A stretch of DNA of 64,000 bases, from contig JAITGO010000002.1 in assembly GCA_031280615.1 (NCBI GenBank), positions 339,239-403,238 of the forward strand, given 5' to 3'. The stretch is from Desulfobulbus sp. (GTDB taxonomy: Bacteria > Desulfobacterota > Desulfobulbia > Desulfobulbales > Desulfobulbaceae). Positions 17,680-25,937 of this stretch are shown piece after piece. The notes below the pieces were generated by a model, which did not search any database, was not told the DNA's origin, and was given only the letters and a program-made list of their open reading frames with translations. Made by a program: the position numbers and the translations under genes. Positions within the stretch are counted from its first letter, which is position 1; each line of letters begins with the position of its first letter.

Positions 17680-18100
17680 GAGCCTGCCGCCACGCGCTCG
17701 AGCCCCCCCCCATGGAGTGCGCCCAAAGCCGACAAATAACGCTGTTCCACCGCCTGGAGCACTTCCTTGAACACCGCCTCGTAGCTATGCGAAAGCATAT
17801 TGCAGTGCAGACGCATGTCGATCCAAAGCTGGCGGTCTTTGATCAATCCGGCGGCAAAAGCGGCGGATATGACAGCTTTAGGCGTCACCTCATCAAAAAC
17901 AACACCCATTTCCTGCAAATAATCTTTTGCCGTCCTCCAAGCCAACTCATATGTGAATTCAAAACGTTGGATCAAACCTTCCTGTTCCAGGGATTGAATT
18001 CCGAAACCCGTTTTTCCTCCAGCGCGGAGCGCAAGAGAGCAAATGCACGATCAAAATTCTGAAAACGTTGTTTCCAGTGGATATCTTGCGATGCAGCCAT
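17676..18100 (-). pseudogene. HEPN (nucleotidyltransferase substrate-binding, HI0074-like) toxin gene, frameshifted
   Basis: From an ATG at 18100 the frame encodes MAASQDIHWKQRFQNFDRAF and LRSALEEKR, then meets a stop after about 40 codons. From about 17998 another frame gives QSLEQEGLIQRFEFTYELAW and continues to 17676. Joining them needs one extra base near 17996-18001 and restores ~141 residues, the family length. So a one-base deletion appears to have broken the gene. The HEPN RNase motif is also altered: where relatives have an RN..(S/T)H segment this one reads CNMLSH, so the usual arginine is missing. Either change could inactivate the toxin. A sequencing error could explain the frameshift but not the substitution. 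Confidence 0.6.
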
Positions 18101-18301
18101 TCATTATCACACCAATCCTCTGAAGTTTCCGTCAGGCCCGTAGGCGGCCCGGCCCAACTCTTCTTTGGCGAACACACGCCTTTTTATACTCCAAAGCAGA
18201 GGCAATGAACATTTCGAATCAATCTCAAGGTGAAGAAGCAAACATCAACGCCCATGCCGAAGAGGTTTTCGTGAGAGGCGTCCGGACCGCTCGGCCGCCG
18301 T

Positions 18302-20638
18302 TCATTGCCGCAGGGCCCGGAGGCCGTTGGCCACCACCAGCAGGCTGGTGCCCACATCGGCGAACACCGCCATCCACATGGTTGCCTGGCCGGCCAAGGT
18401 CAGGCCGAAGAAAATGGCCTTGACCCCTAAAACCAGGGTGATGTTCTGGAGTAAGATGGCGTGTGTGGCCCGCGACAGCCGGATGAAGCGCGGGATCTTC
18501 CGGAGGTCGTCGTCCATCAGCGCCACGTCCGCGGTTTCGATGGCGGTATCGGTGCCGGCCGCGGCCATGGCGAAACCGACATCCGCCCTGGCAAGGGCCG
18601 GGGCGTCGTTGATGCCGTCGCCCACCATGCCCACCTTGCCGTCCCCACTCTCCTTGGCCCGATTCGCCAGTTCGTCGACCACGGCCAATTTGTCCTGCGG
18701 CAGGAGATTGGCCTTGAAGCTCTCGACCCCCACCTGATCGGCAATGACCCGGGCGGTGTGCTCGTTGTCGCCGGTCAGCATCACGGTTTTGACGCCCAGC
18801 CGCCGCAAATCGCCGATGGCCGTAACACTGCTCGGCTTGAGCGTATCGGCCACCGCGAACAGGCCCGCCACCCCTTGCTCGCCCACCAGGGCCACCACGC
18901 TCTTGCCCTGTTCCTCCAGGGCGAAAAGGCGCGTTTCCAATTCGGGCGAACATTGCCCCAGCTCCTCCACCAGACGATGGTTGCCCAGGTGCCAAAGCTG
19001 GCCGGCAATGACTCCGCGCACCCCTCGGCCGGCCAGGGCAGCGAGATCGTCGACCTCGCGCAGTCCGGTCGACCGAGCCGTCGCGGCCTCGGCAATGGCA
19101 CGGGACACCGGGTGATCCGACCGGGCGGCAAGGCTGGCCGCCAGGGCGATCACCTCCATCCCGTCCATGTCGCTCCACGTCACGAAATCGGTCTGCCTGG
19201 GTTTACCATGGGTGAGGGTACCGGTCTTGTCCAGGGCCAGGCAGCGCAGCCGGCGGCCCTGCTCGAGGAACAGGCCGCCCTTGATCAGGATGCCGTGGCG
19301 AGTCGCCGCGGCCATGCCGCTGACAATGCTGACCGGGGTGGAGATGACCAGGGCGCAGGGGCAACCGATGACCAGGATGACCAGACCGGTGTAGATCCAT
19401 TCGCCCCAGGCACCGGCCAGGAACAGCGGCGGCACGATCGCCACCAGCAGGGCCACGACGAACACCGCCGGGGTGTAAATGCGGGCGAAACGGTCGACAA
19501 AGCGCTGAATGGGGGCACGATTGGCCTGGGCCGCTTTCACCGCGTGGATGATCCGGGCCAGGGTCGAATCGTCGGCGCCGGCAGTGACCTTGAATTCGAA
19601 CGAACCGGCCTCGTTGACGGTACCGGCGAACACCGGGTCGTCCACGGTTTTCTCGACCGGCATGCTTTCACCGGTGATCGGCGCCTGGTTGATCGTCGAC
19701 TGGCCCTGGACAATGACGCCGTCGAGCGCAATCCGTTCGCCCGGCTTGACCCGCACCCGGCTGCCGACCTCCACCCGCCGGCTTTCCATCTCCACCCAGG
19801 TGCCGTCCTCTTGAAGCACGGTGGCCGTCTCGGGGGTGAGGCTGAGCAGCTCGCCGATGGCCCTTCGCGCCCGCTCCAGAGACTTGGCCTCGATCGCCTC
19901 GGCCAGGCTGAACAGCACCATGACCATCGCGGCCTCCGGAAAGCGGCCGATAAGGACCGCGCCGGTCACGGCGATGGACATGAGGGCGTTGATGTTGAGG
20001 TCGAGGTTCTTGAGCGCGATCCACCCTTTCTTGTACGTGGTCAGGCCGCCGACCAGGATGGCGATCACTGCCAGGCCCATGGGCAGCCAGGCGGTGAGGA
20101 TATCGGTGAACAGGCGGGTCTCCGCGCCCGCATGGATCAGGCCGCTTTCGCCCAGCAGTTCGGCCAGTTCCGCACCGGCGGCAAAGGCACCGGCCAGAGC
20201 CAGCCGGCCCCAGGGAATGCGGGTCTCGGGCAGGGCCGCACCGGCCCCCGATTCCCGGCCGAGGGGTTCGGGCTGCATGTCGATGGCAAGCAACGCGGCC
20301 TCGATGGGCTTGGTCGACGGCAGGTCATGGTTGACGACCAGCACCCGCTGCAGGAGGTTGAACTCGAGCCCGGCGATCCCCGGCATGTTGCCCAGTTTCT
20401 TGCGGATCAGGGCTTCCTCCGTGGGGCAATCCATATTGACGATGCGGTACGCGGCCCGGGTCGCCGAGACTTCGCCCACCTGGGCCAGGTCGACCGGTTC
20501 CGGCGCCGCCCCGTGCTGATGGCCGCAGCACGAGTCGTGACCCTTGCAGCCGTCGTGGCCGTGGCGATGGGCCTCTTCTTGATGGCCATGTCCGTGCGTG
20601 CAGGCACATGGGGGAGCGGCGAGGGGGAGCTGGTTCAT
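18302..20638 (-). CDS. zntA: Zn2+/Cd2+/Pb2+-exporting P-type ATPase
   Basis: The 778-residue protein starts at the ATG at 20638, which has GGAG upstream. Residues ~10-45 are rich in His and Cys (CACTHGHGHQEEAHRHGHDG). An HMA-like domain follows with NMDCPTEE. The P-type core has TGES, the metal motif CPC (IGCPCALVISTPVS), the DKTGTLTHG phosphorylation site, HP (SDHPVSRA), TGDN and GDGINDAP. The last helices carry a lysine (LGVKAIFF) and ADVGTSLLVVANGLRAL, the K...DxG pattern of the Zn/Cd/Pb class. It pumps metal out across the inner membrane. It diverges from a MerR gene; a MerR-type operator lies between. Confidence 0.92.
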   Translation of the reverse strand: MNQLPLAAPPCACTHGHGHQEEAHRHGHDGCKGHDSCCGHQHGAAPEPVDLAQVGEVSATRAAYRIVNMDCPTEEALIRKKLGNMPGIAGLEFNLLQRVLVVNHDLPSTKPIEAALLAIDMQPEPLGRESGAGAALPETRIPWGRLALAGAFAAGAELAELLGESGLIHAGAETRLFTDILTAWLPMGLAVIAILVGGLTTYKKGWIALKNLDLNINALMSIAVTGAVLIGRFPEAAMVMVLFSLAEAIEAKSLERARRAIGELLSLTPETATVLQEDGTWVEMESRRVEVGSRVRVKPGERIALDGVIVQGQSTINQAPITGESMPVEKTVDDPVFAGTVNEAGSFEFKVTAGADDSTLARIIHAVKAAQANRAPIQRFVDRFARIYTPAVFVVALLVAIVPPLFLAGAWGEWIYTGLVILVIGCPCALVISTPVSIVSGMAAATRHGILIKGGLFLEQGRRLRCLALDKTGTLTHGKPRQTDFVTWSDMDGMEVIALAASLAARSDHPVSRAIAEAATARSTGLREVDDLAALAGRGVRGVIAGQLWHLGNHRLVEELGQCSPELETRLFALEEQGKSVVALVGEQGVAGLFAVADTLKPSSVTAIGDLRRLGVKTVMLTGDNEHTARVIADQVGVESFKANLLPQDKLAVVDELANRAKESGDGKVGMVGDGINDAPALARADVGFAMAAAGTDTAIETADVALMDDDLRKIPRFIRLSRATHAILLQNITLVLGVKAIFFGLTLAGQATMWMAVFADVGTSLLVVANGLRALRQ

Positions 20639-20692
20639 GATCGATCTCCATTCATCGACGGCGGCCAAGGATGGCCGCTTAGCGTTGTTTCC

Positions 20693-20726
20693 TTGAGAGT
20701 AATGTCTATAGTAGCTGGAGAATCAA
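20693..20726. promoter_or_regulatory. MerR-family operator/promoter
   Basis: Around 20702-20722 the plus strand reads TGTCTATAGTAGCTGGAGAAT, close to CadR/PbrR operators (CTCTATAGTAACTAGAG type). A TTGAGA hexamer lies on the plus side (20693-20698) and TTGATT on the minus side (20726-20721), with long spacing typical of MerR-activated promoters. It sits between zntA and its regulator. Confidence 0.6.
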
Positions 20727-20834
20727 GCCGGCGGCGGCGGAAAAACGGCCGCCACCTCCGGCTGGGCAGCGTGGCCAAGGTACGGGCTCGAGTGGCTCGA
20801 GGGTCAATCGATTTTTTGAGGCGGCGGTAAGAAA

Positions 20835-21278
20835 ATGAAGATCGGCGAGATGGCGAAGAAGACCGGATGCAAGGTGGTCACGATCCGGTACTACGAAAAG
20901 GAAGGGCTCCTGGAAAAACCGGGGCGGACCGAAGGCAACTACCGGCTGTACGGCCGGGACGACCAGGAGCGTCTGGAATTCATCCTCCACTGCCGCAAGC
21001 ATGGGATGCAGCTAGCCGAAATCAGAAAGCTGCTGGCCTTCCGCGACCGGCCCCAGCGGGACTGTACCTGGATCACCGAGTTGATCGACGCCCACATCGA
21101 CAATGTCGATGGCCAGATTGCCGCGCTCCAGCACCTGAAAAAACACTTGGAGGAGCTGCGGCTGCGATGCGCCGGCGGCCGGAACGGCGACAACTGCGGT
21201 ATCATGCAGAGCCTGGACAGCCTGAACGCCTGTTGCGCCTCCTGCGCCCGCTGCTCCCCGGATGCCGGGCGGGAGTAA
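20835..21278 (+). CDS. MerR-family Zn/Cd/Pb-responsive regulator (CadR/PbrR-like)
   Basis: This 147-residue regulator starts MKIGEMAKKTGCKVVTIRYYEKEG, a MerR helix-turn-helix. Cysteines at 77, 112 and 121 match the three-cysteine metal site of CadR/PbrR proteins, and a Cys-rich tail (CCASCARC, residues 133-140) follows. MerR regulators twist the over-long spacer of the target promoter when metal binds. It is divergent from the P-type ATPase gene at 18302-20638, which is its probable target. It ends 13 bases before the convergent second ATPase gene. Confidence 0.88.
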   Translation: MKIGEMAKKTGCKVVTIRYYEKEGLLEKPGRTEGNYRLYGRDDQERLEFILHCRKHGMQLAEIRKLLAFRDRPQRDCTWITELIDAHIDNVDGQIAALQHLKKHLEELRLRCAGGRNGDNCGIMQSLDSLNACCASCARCSPDAGRE

Positions 21279-21291
21279 CGGCCCGGCCCGC

Positions 21292-23178
21292 TCAGTTCAG
21301 CTTGCGGTCGTACAACCGGGCCGCGTTCAACACGATCAGCACCGAACCGGCATTGTGCACCAGGGCGCCGGTGATCGGGGTGAGCAATCCCATCACCGAC
21401 ATGGCGATGGCGGCGCAGTTGATCAGCATGGCCAGGGCGATGTTGCCCTTGATGGTGCGGATGGTGACGTTCGACAGCCGCTTCAGGTAGGGGAGCTTGC
21501 CGATGTCGTCGCCCATCAGGGCGATGTCGGCCGCCTCGATGGCAATGTCGCTGCCCATGGTGCCCATGGCCACGCCCACGTCGGCGGTCTTCAGCGCCGG
21601 GGCGTCGTTGACGCCATCGCCGATCATGCACACGGTGCGCCCTTGGGCCTGCATGGTCTTGATCCACTCCACTTTCTGGGCGGGAAGCAATTCGGCCCGC
21701 ACTTGGTCGATATCTGCCCGGGCCGCGAAATGGGCCGCGGTGTGGGCATGGTCGCCGGTCAGCAGAACCACCTCCGTTCCCATCTGCCGCAGACGCCGCA
21801 CCATCTCCGCCGCCCCCTCGCGCAAGGTATCGGACAGGGCCACCATGCCGATGCAGCGACCCGCCTCGGCCACCAGGATGCCGGCCTTGCCCTGCTGGCG
21901 CAGTCCGGCCAGGGCGGCATGAATCTCCTTGTTAATCGCGATGCCGTTTTCCTCCAGATAGGCGCTGTTGCCGCACCTTATCTCGGTGTCGCCAACGGTT
22001 GCGGCAATGCCCTTGCCGGGGACCATGACAAACCGCTCCACCGGCAGCGGCACAAGGTTCAAGGCCGCGGCCCGCGCCACCACCGCCTTGCCCAAGGGGT
22101 GCTCCGACCGGCTTTCGACCGCGGCCGCCAACCCGAGCAATTGCTCTTCCGTCCGATCCGGGACAAAGACCGCGATGTCGCTGACTTCCAGGATGCCGTG
22201 GGTGAGGGTGCCGGTCTTGTCGAAGGCGATGCTGTCCACCCTGCCCATGTTTTCCAGGGCTTCGCCGGACTTGATCAGCACCCCGTGGCGAGTGGCCTGA
22301 CCGATGGCCGCCATGATGGAGGTGGGCGTGGCCAGGGCCAGGGCGCAGGGGCAAAACACCACCAGCACCGTGACCGCCCGGATGACGTCGCCGGTGGCTA
22401 CGTAAGCGACCAGGGCGATCAGCAGGGCGGCCGGCACCAACCAGCTTGCCCACCGATCCACGATGCGTTGCATGGGCGCCTTGTTGTCCTCCGCTTCCCG
22501 CACCATCCTGATGAGCTTGTGCAGCGAGGAATCCTCGCCCACCTTGGCGGCCCGGATGTCCACCGCCCCGAACCGGTTGATGGTGCCGCTGAACACGCTT
22601 TCGCCCACGGTTTTGTCCACGGGCAGCGACTCGCCGGTCATGATCGACTGGTCGATCGAGGTGCTGCCGGCCACGATCTCGCCGTCCACCGGGATGGTTT
22701 CGCCGGGCAGCACTCGAAGCACGTCGCCCCGGCGAATCCGGGCAATGGGCACGACCTCTTCCCTATCGGCCTCGATGCGCCGGCCCTGTTGCGGCGCCAG
22801 GCCGATCAACTGCTTCAACCCCCGCTTGGCCCGTTCCACCGTCCGATCCTCGAGGATGGCGCCGATGGCCATGATGAAGGCCACCTCGCCGGCCGCGAAC
22901 AATTCGCCGATGGCAACCGAGGCCACCATGGCGATGGAGATCAGCAGGGCCGAGGAGATGTTGCGCTGGAAAAACAACCGCGTCAGCGCCAGGTACACCA
23001 GAGGCGAGCCGGAAATGAGGATCGTACCCCAGGCTGGGTCCACCGGCACCGACTTTTCGGCCAGCAAAACCGCCAGACTCAGCGCCAGGAGCGCGCCCGA
23101 AACGACGGTCATCCGCAATCCCGCCAGGGCGTCGAAAAAAAACGCTGTTTGCGCCGCCACCGTTACCTTGGCTGTCAT
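21292..23178 (-). CDS. CPC-type heavy-metal P-type ATPase without N-terminal metal domain
   Basis: The 628-residue protein begins at 23178, behind AAGGAGGAGGGT; the upstream extension of the frame is not needed. It lacks an HMA domain. Motifs are TGES (IMTGESLPVD), CPC (FCPCALALATPTSIMA), DKTGTLTHG, HP (SEHPLGKA), TGDH and GDGVNDAP. The last helix has HNAGSVLIVLNAARL instead of the K/DxG pattern of the first ATPase, so its metal differs. A divergent CsoR with the copper-type C-H-C site suggests Cu(I), but the HN.GS helix is also seen in ATPases of other specificity, so I leave the metal open. It is an inner-membrane exporter. Confidence 0.88.
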   Translation of the reverse strand: MTAKVTVAAQTAFFFDALAGLRMTVVSGALLALSLAVLLAEKSVPVDPAWGTILISGSPLVYLALTRLFFQRNISSALLISIAMVASVAIGELFAAGEVAFIMAIGAILEDRTVERAKRGLKQLIGLAPQQGRRIEADREEVVPIARIRRGDVLRVLPGETIPVDGEIVAGSTSIDQSIMTGESLPVDKTVGESVFSGTINRFGAVDIRAAKVGEDSSLHKLIRMVREAEDNKAPMQRIVDRWASWLVPAALLIALVAYVATGDVIRAVTVLVVFCPCALALATPTSIMAAIGQATRHGVLIKSGEALENMGRVDSIAFDKTGTLTHGILEVSDIAVFVPDRTEEQLLGLAAAVESRSEHPLGKAVVARAAALNLVPLPVERFVMVPGKGIAATVGDTEIRCGNSAYLEENGIAINKEIHAALAGLRQQGKAGILVAEAGRCIGMVALSDTLREGAAEMVRRLRQMGTEVVLLTGDHAHTAAHFAARADIDQVRAELLPAQKVEWIKTMQAQGRTVCMIGDGVNDAPALKTADVGVAMGTMGSDIAIEAADIALMGDDIGKLPYLKRLSNVTIRTIKGNIALAMLINCAAIAMSVMGLLTPITGALVHNAGSVLIVLNAARLYDRKLN

Positions 23179-23234
23179 ACCCTCCTCCTTGTGTGTATTT
23201 TTCGTTTTCTGCAAGACTCTCATGGCCGTATACC

Positions 23235-23261
23235 ATATACCCCTATAGAGTATCAAGTCAA
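23235..23261 (-). promoter_or_regulatory. CsoR-type operator over the ATPase promoter
   Basis: ATATACCCCTATAGAGTAT (23235-23253) resembles CsoR operators (TACCC/GGGTA dyads). On the minus strand TTGACT (23261-23256) is followed by an 18-base spacer and TATGGT, so a bound repressor would block transcription of the ATPase. Confidence 0.6.
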
Positions 23262-23454
23262 CCGCAAAAAGAGGCCGTGCATTTTTGCGGATAACCGTTT
23301 ACCTATGCGTTCAGCTATGCGCAGGGGCTGCACGACCAGGGCTTCACGACGGCGGCATACGGCAAACCGGGGAATTTTCCCCGATTGCGGAGAATGGACA
23401 AGGAAACCCACCGTGCGGCCGTCCACGGCAGGGCATTTTTTCAGCGGGTCCGGG

Positions 23455-23730
23455 ATGAGACAGTGTATCGACGTTGAAGCCGTCACCAAGCGGCTCAAGC
23501 GCATTGAGGGACAAATTCGGGGCATTGCCAGGATGGTCGAGGACGACAAGCCCTGCGAGGATATCCTGGTCCAGATCGGCGCGGCCAAGGCCGCCCTGCA
23601 CAAGACCGGGCAGACCGTTCTCGAGGGCCATTTGCACCACTGCGTGCTGGACGGCGTGCGGGAAGGCAACGAAGAGGCGACGCTCAAAAAACTGACCGCG
23701 GCCATCGAACAGTTCTCGCGCATCGTCTGA
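23455..23730 (+). CDS. csoR: CsoR/RcnR-family metal-sensing repressor
   Basis: This 91-residue all-helical regulator has the ligand set C34, H59, C63 (PCEDIL, EGHLHHC), with exactly the 25- and 4-residue spacing of copper-sensing CsoR. RLKRIEGQIRGIARM is the conserved first helix. CsoR proteins release DNA on binding Cu(I). A much longer frame crosses the position, but the ATG at 23455 gives the normal family N-terminus. It is divergent from the ATPase at 21292-23178 and starts about 200 bases from the candidate operator. Confidence 0.88.
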   Translation: MRQCIDVEAVTKRLKRIEGQIRGIARMVEDDKPCEDILVQIGAAKAALHKTGQTVLEGHLHHCVLDGVREGNEEATLKKLTAAIEQFSRIV

Positions 23731-23838
23731 GCGCGCGGGCCGGCATCGCCGCGCACCTCGGTGCACGATCACGGTTCAGAGAATTCATCGCGGGGTACGC
23801 GCCGCTGCGCAATCCCCGGCAACCAACAGGAAAACAGC

Positions 23839-24075
23839 ATGCACATCCAAGGCGCCGTAGTCATCGTCGACCGGGAAACCACCAAACTGGAGGGCTACCG
23901 GCTGGAAGACCCGGTCCGAGCCCCGGCGGTCATCATTTTCGTCGACGGGGACAAGCCCCGCCTGCTGCCGATCCAGCAGGGCTACCCGCCGCCGATCAAG
24001 GTCCGCTCGCACAACATGGAGGCGGATATCCAGATCATCACCTACCAGGAAATCAATGCCGCCCTCGGCCACTGA
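23839..24075 (+). CDS. hypothetical 78-residue protein
   Basis: The ATG at 23839 begins MHIQGAVVIVDRETTKLEGY; the frame is open upstream but without family support. The small protein looks like an all-beta or alpha/beta domain (AVIIFVDGDKPRLLPIQQG) with no cysteine and no membrane segment. I do not recognise it. The next gene overlaps its end by 20 bases and is probably coupled to it. It lies between csoR and a transglutaminase-like gene on the same strand. Confidence 0.6.
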   Translation: MHIQGAVVIVDRETTKLEGYRLEDPVRAPAVIIFVDGDKPRLLPIQQGYPPPIKVRSHNMEADIQIITYQEINAALGH

Positions 24076-24712
24076 CCTCCTGCCTCCGGGCTGCCCCGAA
24101 GGAAGCGCCCCGTTTGCCGACGGTGGCGCCATCGTCCCTCTGGAGCGGTATCTGGCCCCAAGCCTCCACATCGATTACGATCATCCGGAGGTCCGGGCGC
24201 AGGCCGCCGTTCTAGCGCAAGGTCTGTCCGACCCGGTGGCCATTGCCCGCCGGTGTTTCGAATTTGTCCGGGACGCGATCCGCCACAGCTGGGATTTCAA
24301 GGAAAATCCGGTGACCTGCCATGCCTCGGAGGTGCTGCGCCACCGCACCGGCTACTGCTATGCCAAAAGCCACCTGCTGGCGGCGCTGCTGCGGGCCAAC
24401 CGGATTCCGGCCGGGCTCTGCTACCAGCGATTGGAGCGGGAGGCAGGCGGAACGATCTATTGCCTCCACGGCCTGAACGCGGTGCTCCTACCCGGATTCG
24501 GCTGGTACCGTATCGATGCCCGGGGGAACAAACCCGGGGTCGCCGCCGCCTTTTGTCCGCCGGAGGAACAGCTGGCCTTCCACCCTCACAAGCCCGGCGA
24601 ACGCGATCTGGCAGGCATCTGGCCGGAACCCTTGCCCTTGGTCATTGCCGTGCTCGAACGCTGCTCCGATGTGGCCCAGGCCTACGGCCAGCTGCCGGAC
24701 ATCGAGTTCTGA
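24056..24712 (+). CDS. transglutaminase-like cysteine protease-fold protein
   Basis: This 218-residue protein has the transglutaminase-like core: Cys101 in TGYCYAKSHLLAALLRA, His138 in IYCLHGLNAV and Asp154 in WYRIDARGNK, the Cys-His-Asp triad in order. The segment SDPVAIARRCFEFVRDAIRH before it is the usual helical lead-in. Such small cytosolic members act as peptidases or amide-forming enzymes, substrate unknown. The start is coupled to the preceding gene. The selenoprotein gene follows after 93 bases. Confidence 0.82.
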   Translation: MPPSATDLLPPGCPEGSAPFADGGAIVPLERYLAPSLHIDYDHPEVRAQAAVLAQGLSDPVAIARRCFEFVRDAIRHSWDFKENPVTCHASEVLRHRTGYCYAKSHLLAALLRANRIPAGLCYQRLEREAGGTIYCLHGLNAVLLPGFGWYRIDARGNKPGVAAAFCPPEEQLAFHPHKPGERDLAGIWPEPLPLVIAVLERCSDVAQAYGQLPDIEF

Positions 24713-24805
24713 ACCCGGCGGAGACGGAAAAAACTCCGCCGGATCGCACCGTGCCCGCACCGCGCGTGCGGGCGCTTTTCCCCAAACGATCAAGGGAGGT
24801 AACAC

Positions 24806-25009
24806 ATGACCGCAGTCATCATTTACGGCAAGCACGGCTGACCGCACACCACCCGCGCCCGTGAGGCGAATCCCGACCATGTCTATTACGACGTCAAGCT
24901 CGATGTCGCCCGGATGGAAGAAATGCTGCGCCACAGCCAGGGCCGGCGCAAGGTGCCGGTGATCGTTGCCGACGGCCGCGTGGCCATCGGCTTCGACGGC
25001 GGCTCTTGA
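24806..25009 (+). CDS. Uxx-star glutaredoxin-like selenoprotein (in-frame UGA = selenocysteine 12)
   Basis: After GGGAGG and an ATG at 24806 the frame reads MTAVIIYGKHG, a TGA codon at 24839-24841, then PHTTRAREANPDHVYYDVKLD and on to a TGA at 25007. The UGA sits exactly where glutaredoxin-like proteins have the first cysteine of CPxT/CPHT, giving U-P-H-T. The 67-residue length, KVPVIVADGRVAIGFDGGS ending and GKxG-U-PHT motif fit the Uxx-star (seleno)protein family. Gene finders would stop at codon 12. The protein is probably a cytosolic thiol/selenol redox protein; substrate unknown. A GC-rich hairpin follows the UGA and a strong terminator follows the gene. No sel genes are in the window. 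Confidence 0.85.
24856..24868 (+). promoter_or_regulatory. candidate bacterial SECIS hairpin
   Basis: CGCC-CGTGA-GGCG starts 14 bases after the UGA codon, within the spacing of bacterial SECIS elements, and has GU in the loop. The stem is short and was found by eye. Confidence 0.35.
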
Positions 25010-25047
25010 GGGGTCTGAAGGTTCGGCGGTCGCCGAACGCAAATCAC

Positions 25048-25088
25048 CGGGACGGATGGTTGCCTGCAACCCCGTCCCGTTTTTTTTT
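25048..25088 (+). terminator. intrinsic terminator after the selenoprotein gene
   Basis: CGGGACGG (25048-25055) pairs with CCGTCCCG (25072-25079) and is followed by nine T. A second perfect hairpin, TTCGGCG-gt-CGCCGAA, lies at 25022-25037, right after the stop codon. Confidence 0.85.
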
Positions 25089-25304
25089 GAGGAAATTCAA
25101 GGACAGCGGAAGAGCCCTTGCCGTTGAAGCCCCCCGGCCGGTGCCCTTTCTTTTGATTCTTCTCTTTGGGCAAGCAACGAAAAGAAGGCCTCTGCCGGAG
25201 AGACCGAGGCCGATATTCGCGGTACCGGACCACAATGCTCCGAAGCTTTTCAAGCCAGGCATCGTTTCCCCACACACCTCATTGAGGTGGCGAGAACAAA
25301 CGTC

Positions 25305-25937
25305 TCAACCGGTTGCAATAAGCCGATACGGCGCCGGCAACGGGCCGAGCAGATTGACCGCCACCACCTCGATCCCCTGTTCCCCTGCCCGCAAAATATT
25401 GACCGCGCCGTAGTCCTGAGGGATTGCCAGCGCCTGCCGCAAGGGCCGGCCGAGCAGGCGGGAGAGCACGACCCGGTTGACCCCGGCGTGGGCGACGACG
25501 AGCAGGGGGCCGGCCGTCTGCCAAACCAGGGCGAACAGGGCCGGACAGACGCGGTCCGCCAGATCGCCGAAACTCTCCCCGCCCGGCGGCCGGACATGCT
25601 CCAGGTCCAGGCCGCGCCGCTCGTAGAGGCCGGGAAAACTCTGCCGAACTTCCGCCACGGTACGCCCTTCCCACTGGCCGAGATCGATTTCGGCCAGGGC
25701 GTCGAGCATCCGGATGGCCGCTTCCGGCCGGCCACTGACCAGGGCCGCCGTTTGCACGGCCCGCTGCAAAGGGGAAGCGACTGCCTCGGCAAAGGGGACA
25801 TGGCGCAGCTGCCCGCCCAGGGCCTGGGCCTGGCGGACGCCGTCGAGGTTGAGCGGCAGATCGGTCCGCCCCAGGAAACGGCGCGGCGAAGAGGTGTCGA
25901 CCGCGCCATGCCTGAGCAAATAGATCAGCCGCCGCAT
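25305..25937 (-). CDS. histidine phosphatase family protein (phosphoglycerate mutase-like)
   Basis: This 210-residue protein begins MRRLIYLLRHGAVD, the RHG phosphohistidine motif, and has ASPLQRAVQTA, a GEQWEG-like EIDLGQWEGR segment and a late VVAHAGVNR with the second catalytic histidine. That is the CobC/phosphoglycerate-mutase-like pattern (alpha-ribazole phosphatase relatives). Substrate is unknown. It is the last gene of the long minus-strand operon and overlaps the NTP transferase by 13 bases, so it is probably used in the same pathway. The start at 25937 aligns with family N-termini; the longer frame is not needed. Confidence 0.85.
   Translation of the reverse strand: MRRLIYLLRHGAVDTSSPRRFLGRTDLPLNLDGVRQAQALGGQLRHVPFAEAVASPLQRAVQTAALVSGRPEAAIRMLDALAEIDLGQWEGRTVAEVRQSFPGLYERRGLDLEHVRPPGGESFGDLADRVCPALFALVWQTAGPLLVVAHAGVNRVVLSRLLGRPLRQALAIPQDYGAVNILRAGEQGIEVVAVNLLGPLPAPYRLIATG

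Noticed and set aside
18461..20830. 789-codon plus-strand frame opposite the zinc ATPase
   Set aside because: It is the antisense shadow of a high-GC gene; the minus strand has all P-type ATPase motifs.
24842..25009. Treating the selenoprotein as a pseudogene with a nonsense codon
   Set aside because: The stop is UGA exactly at the glutaredoxin cysteine position, and ribosome site, reading frame and terminator are intact.
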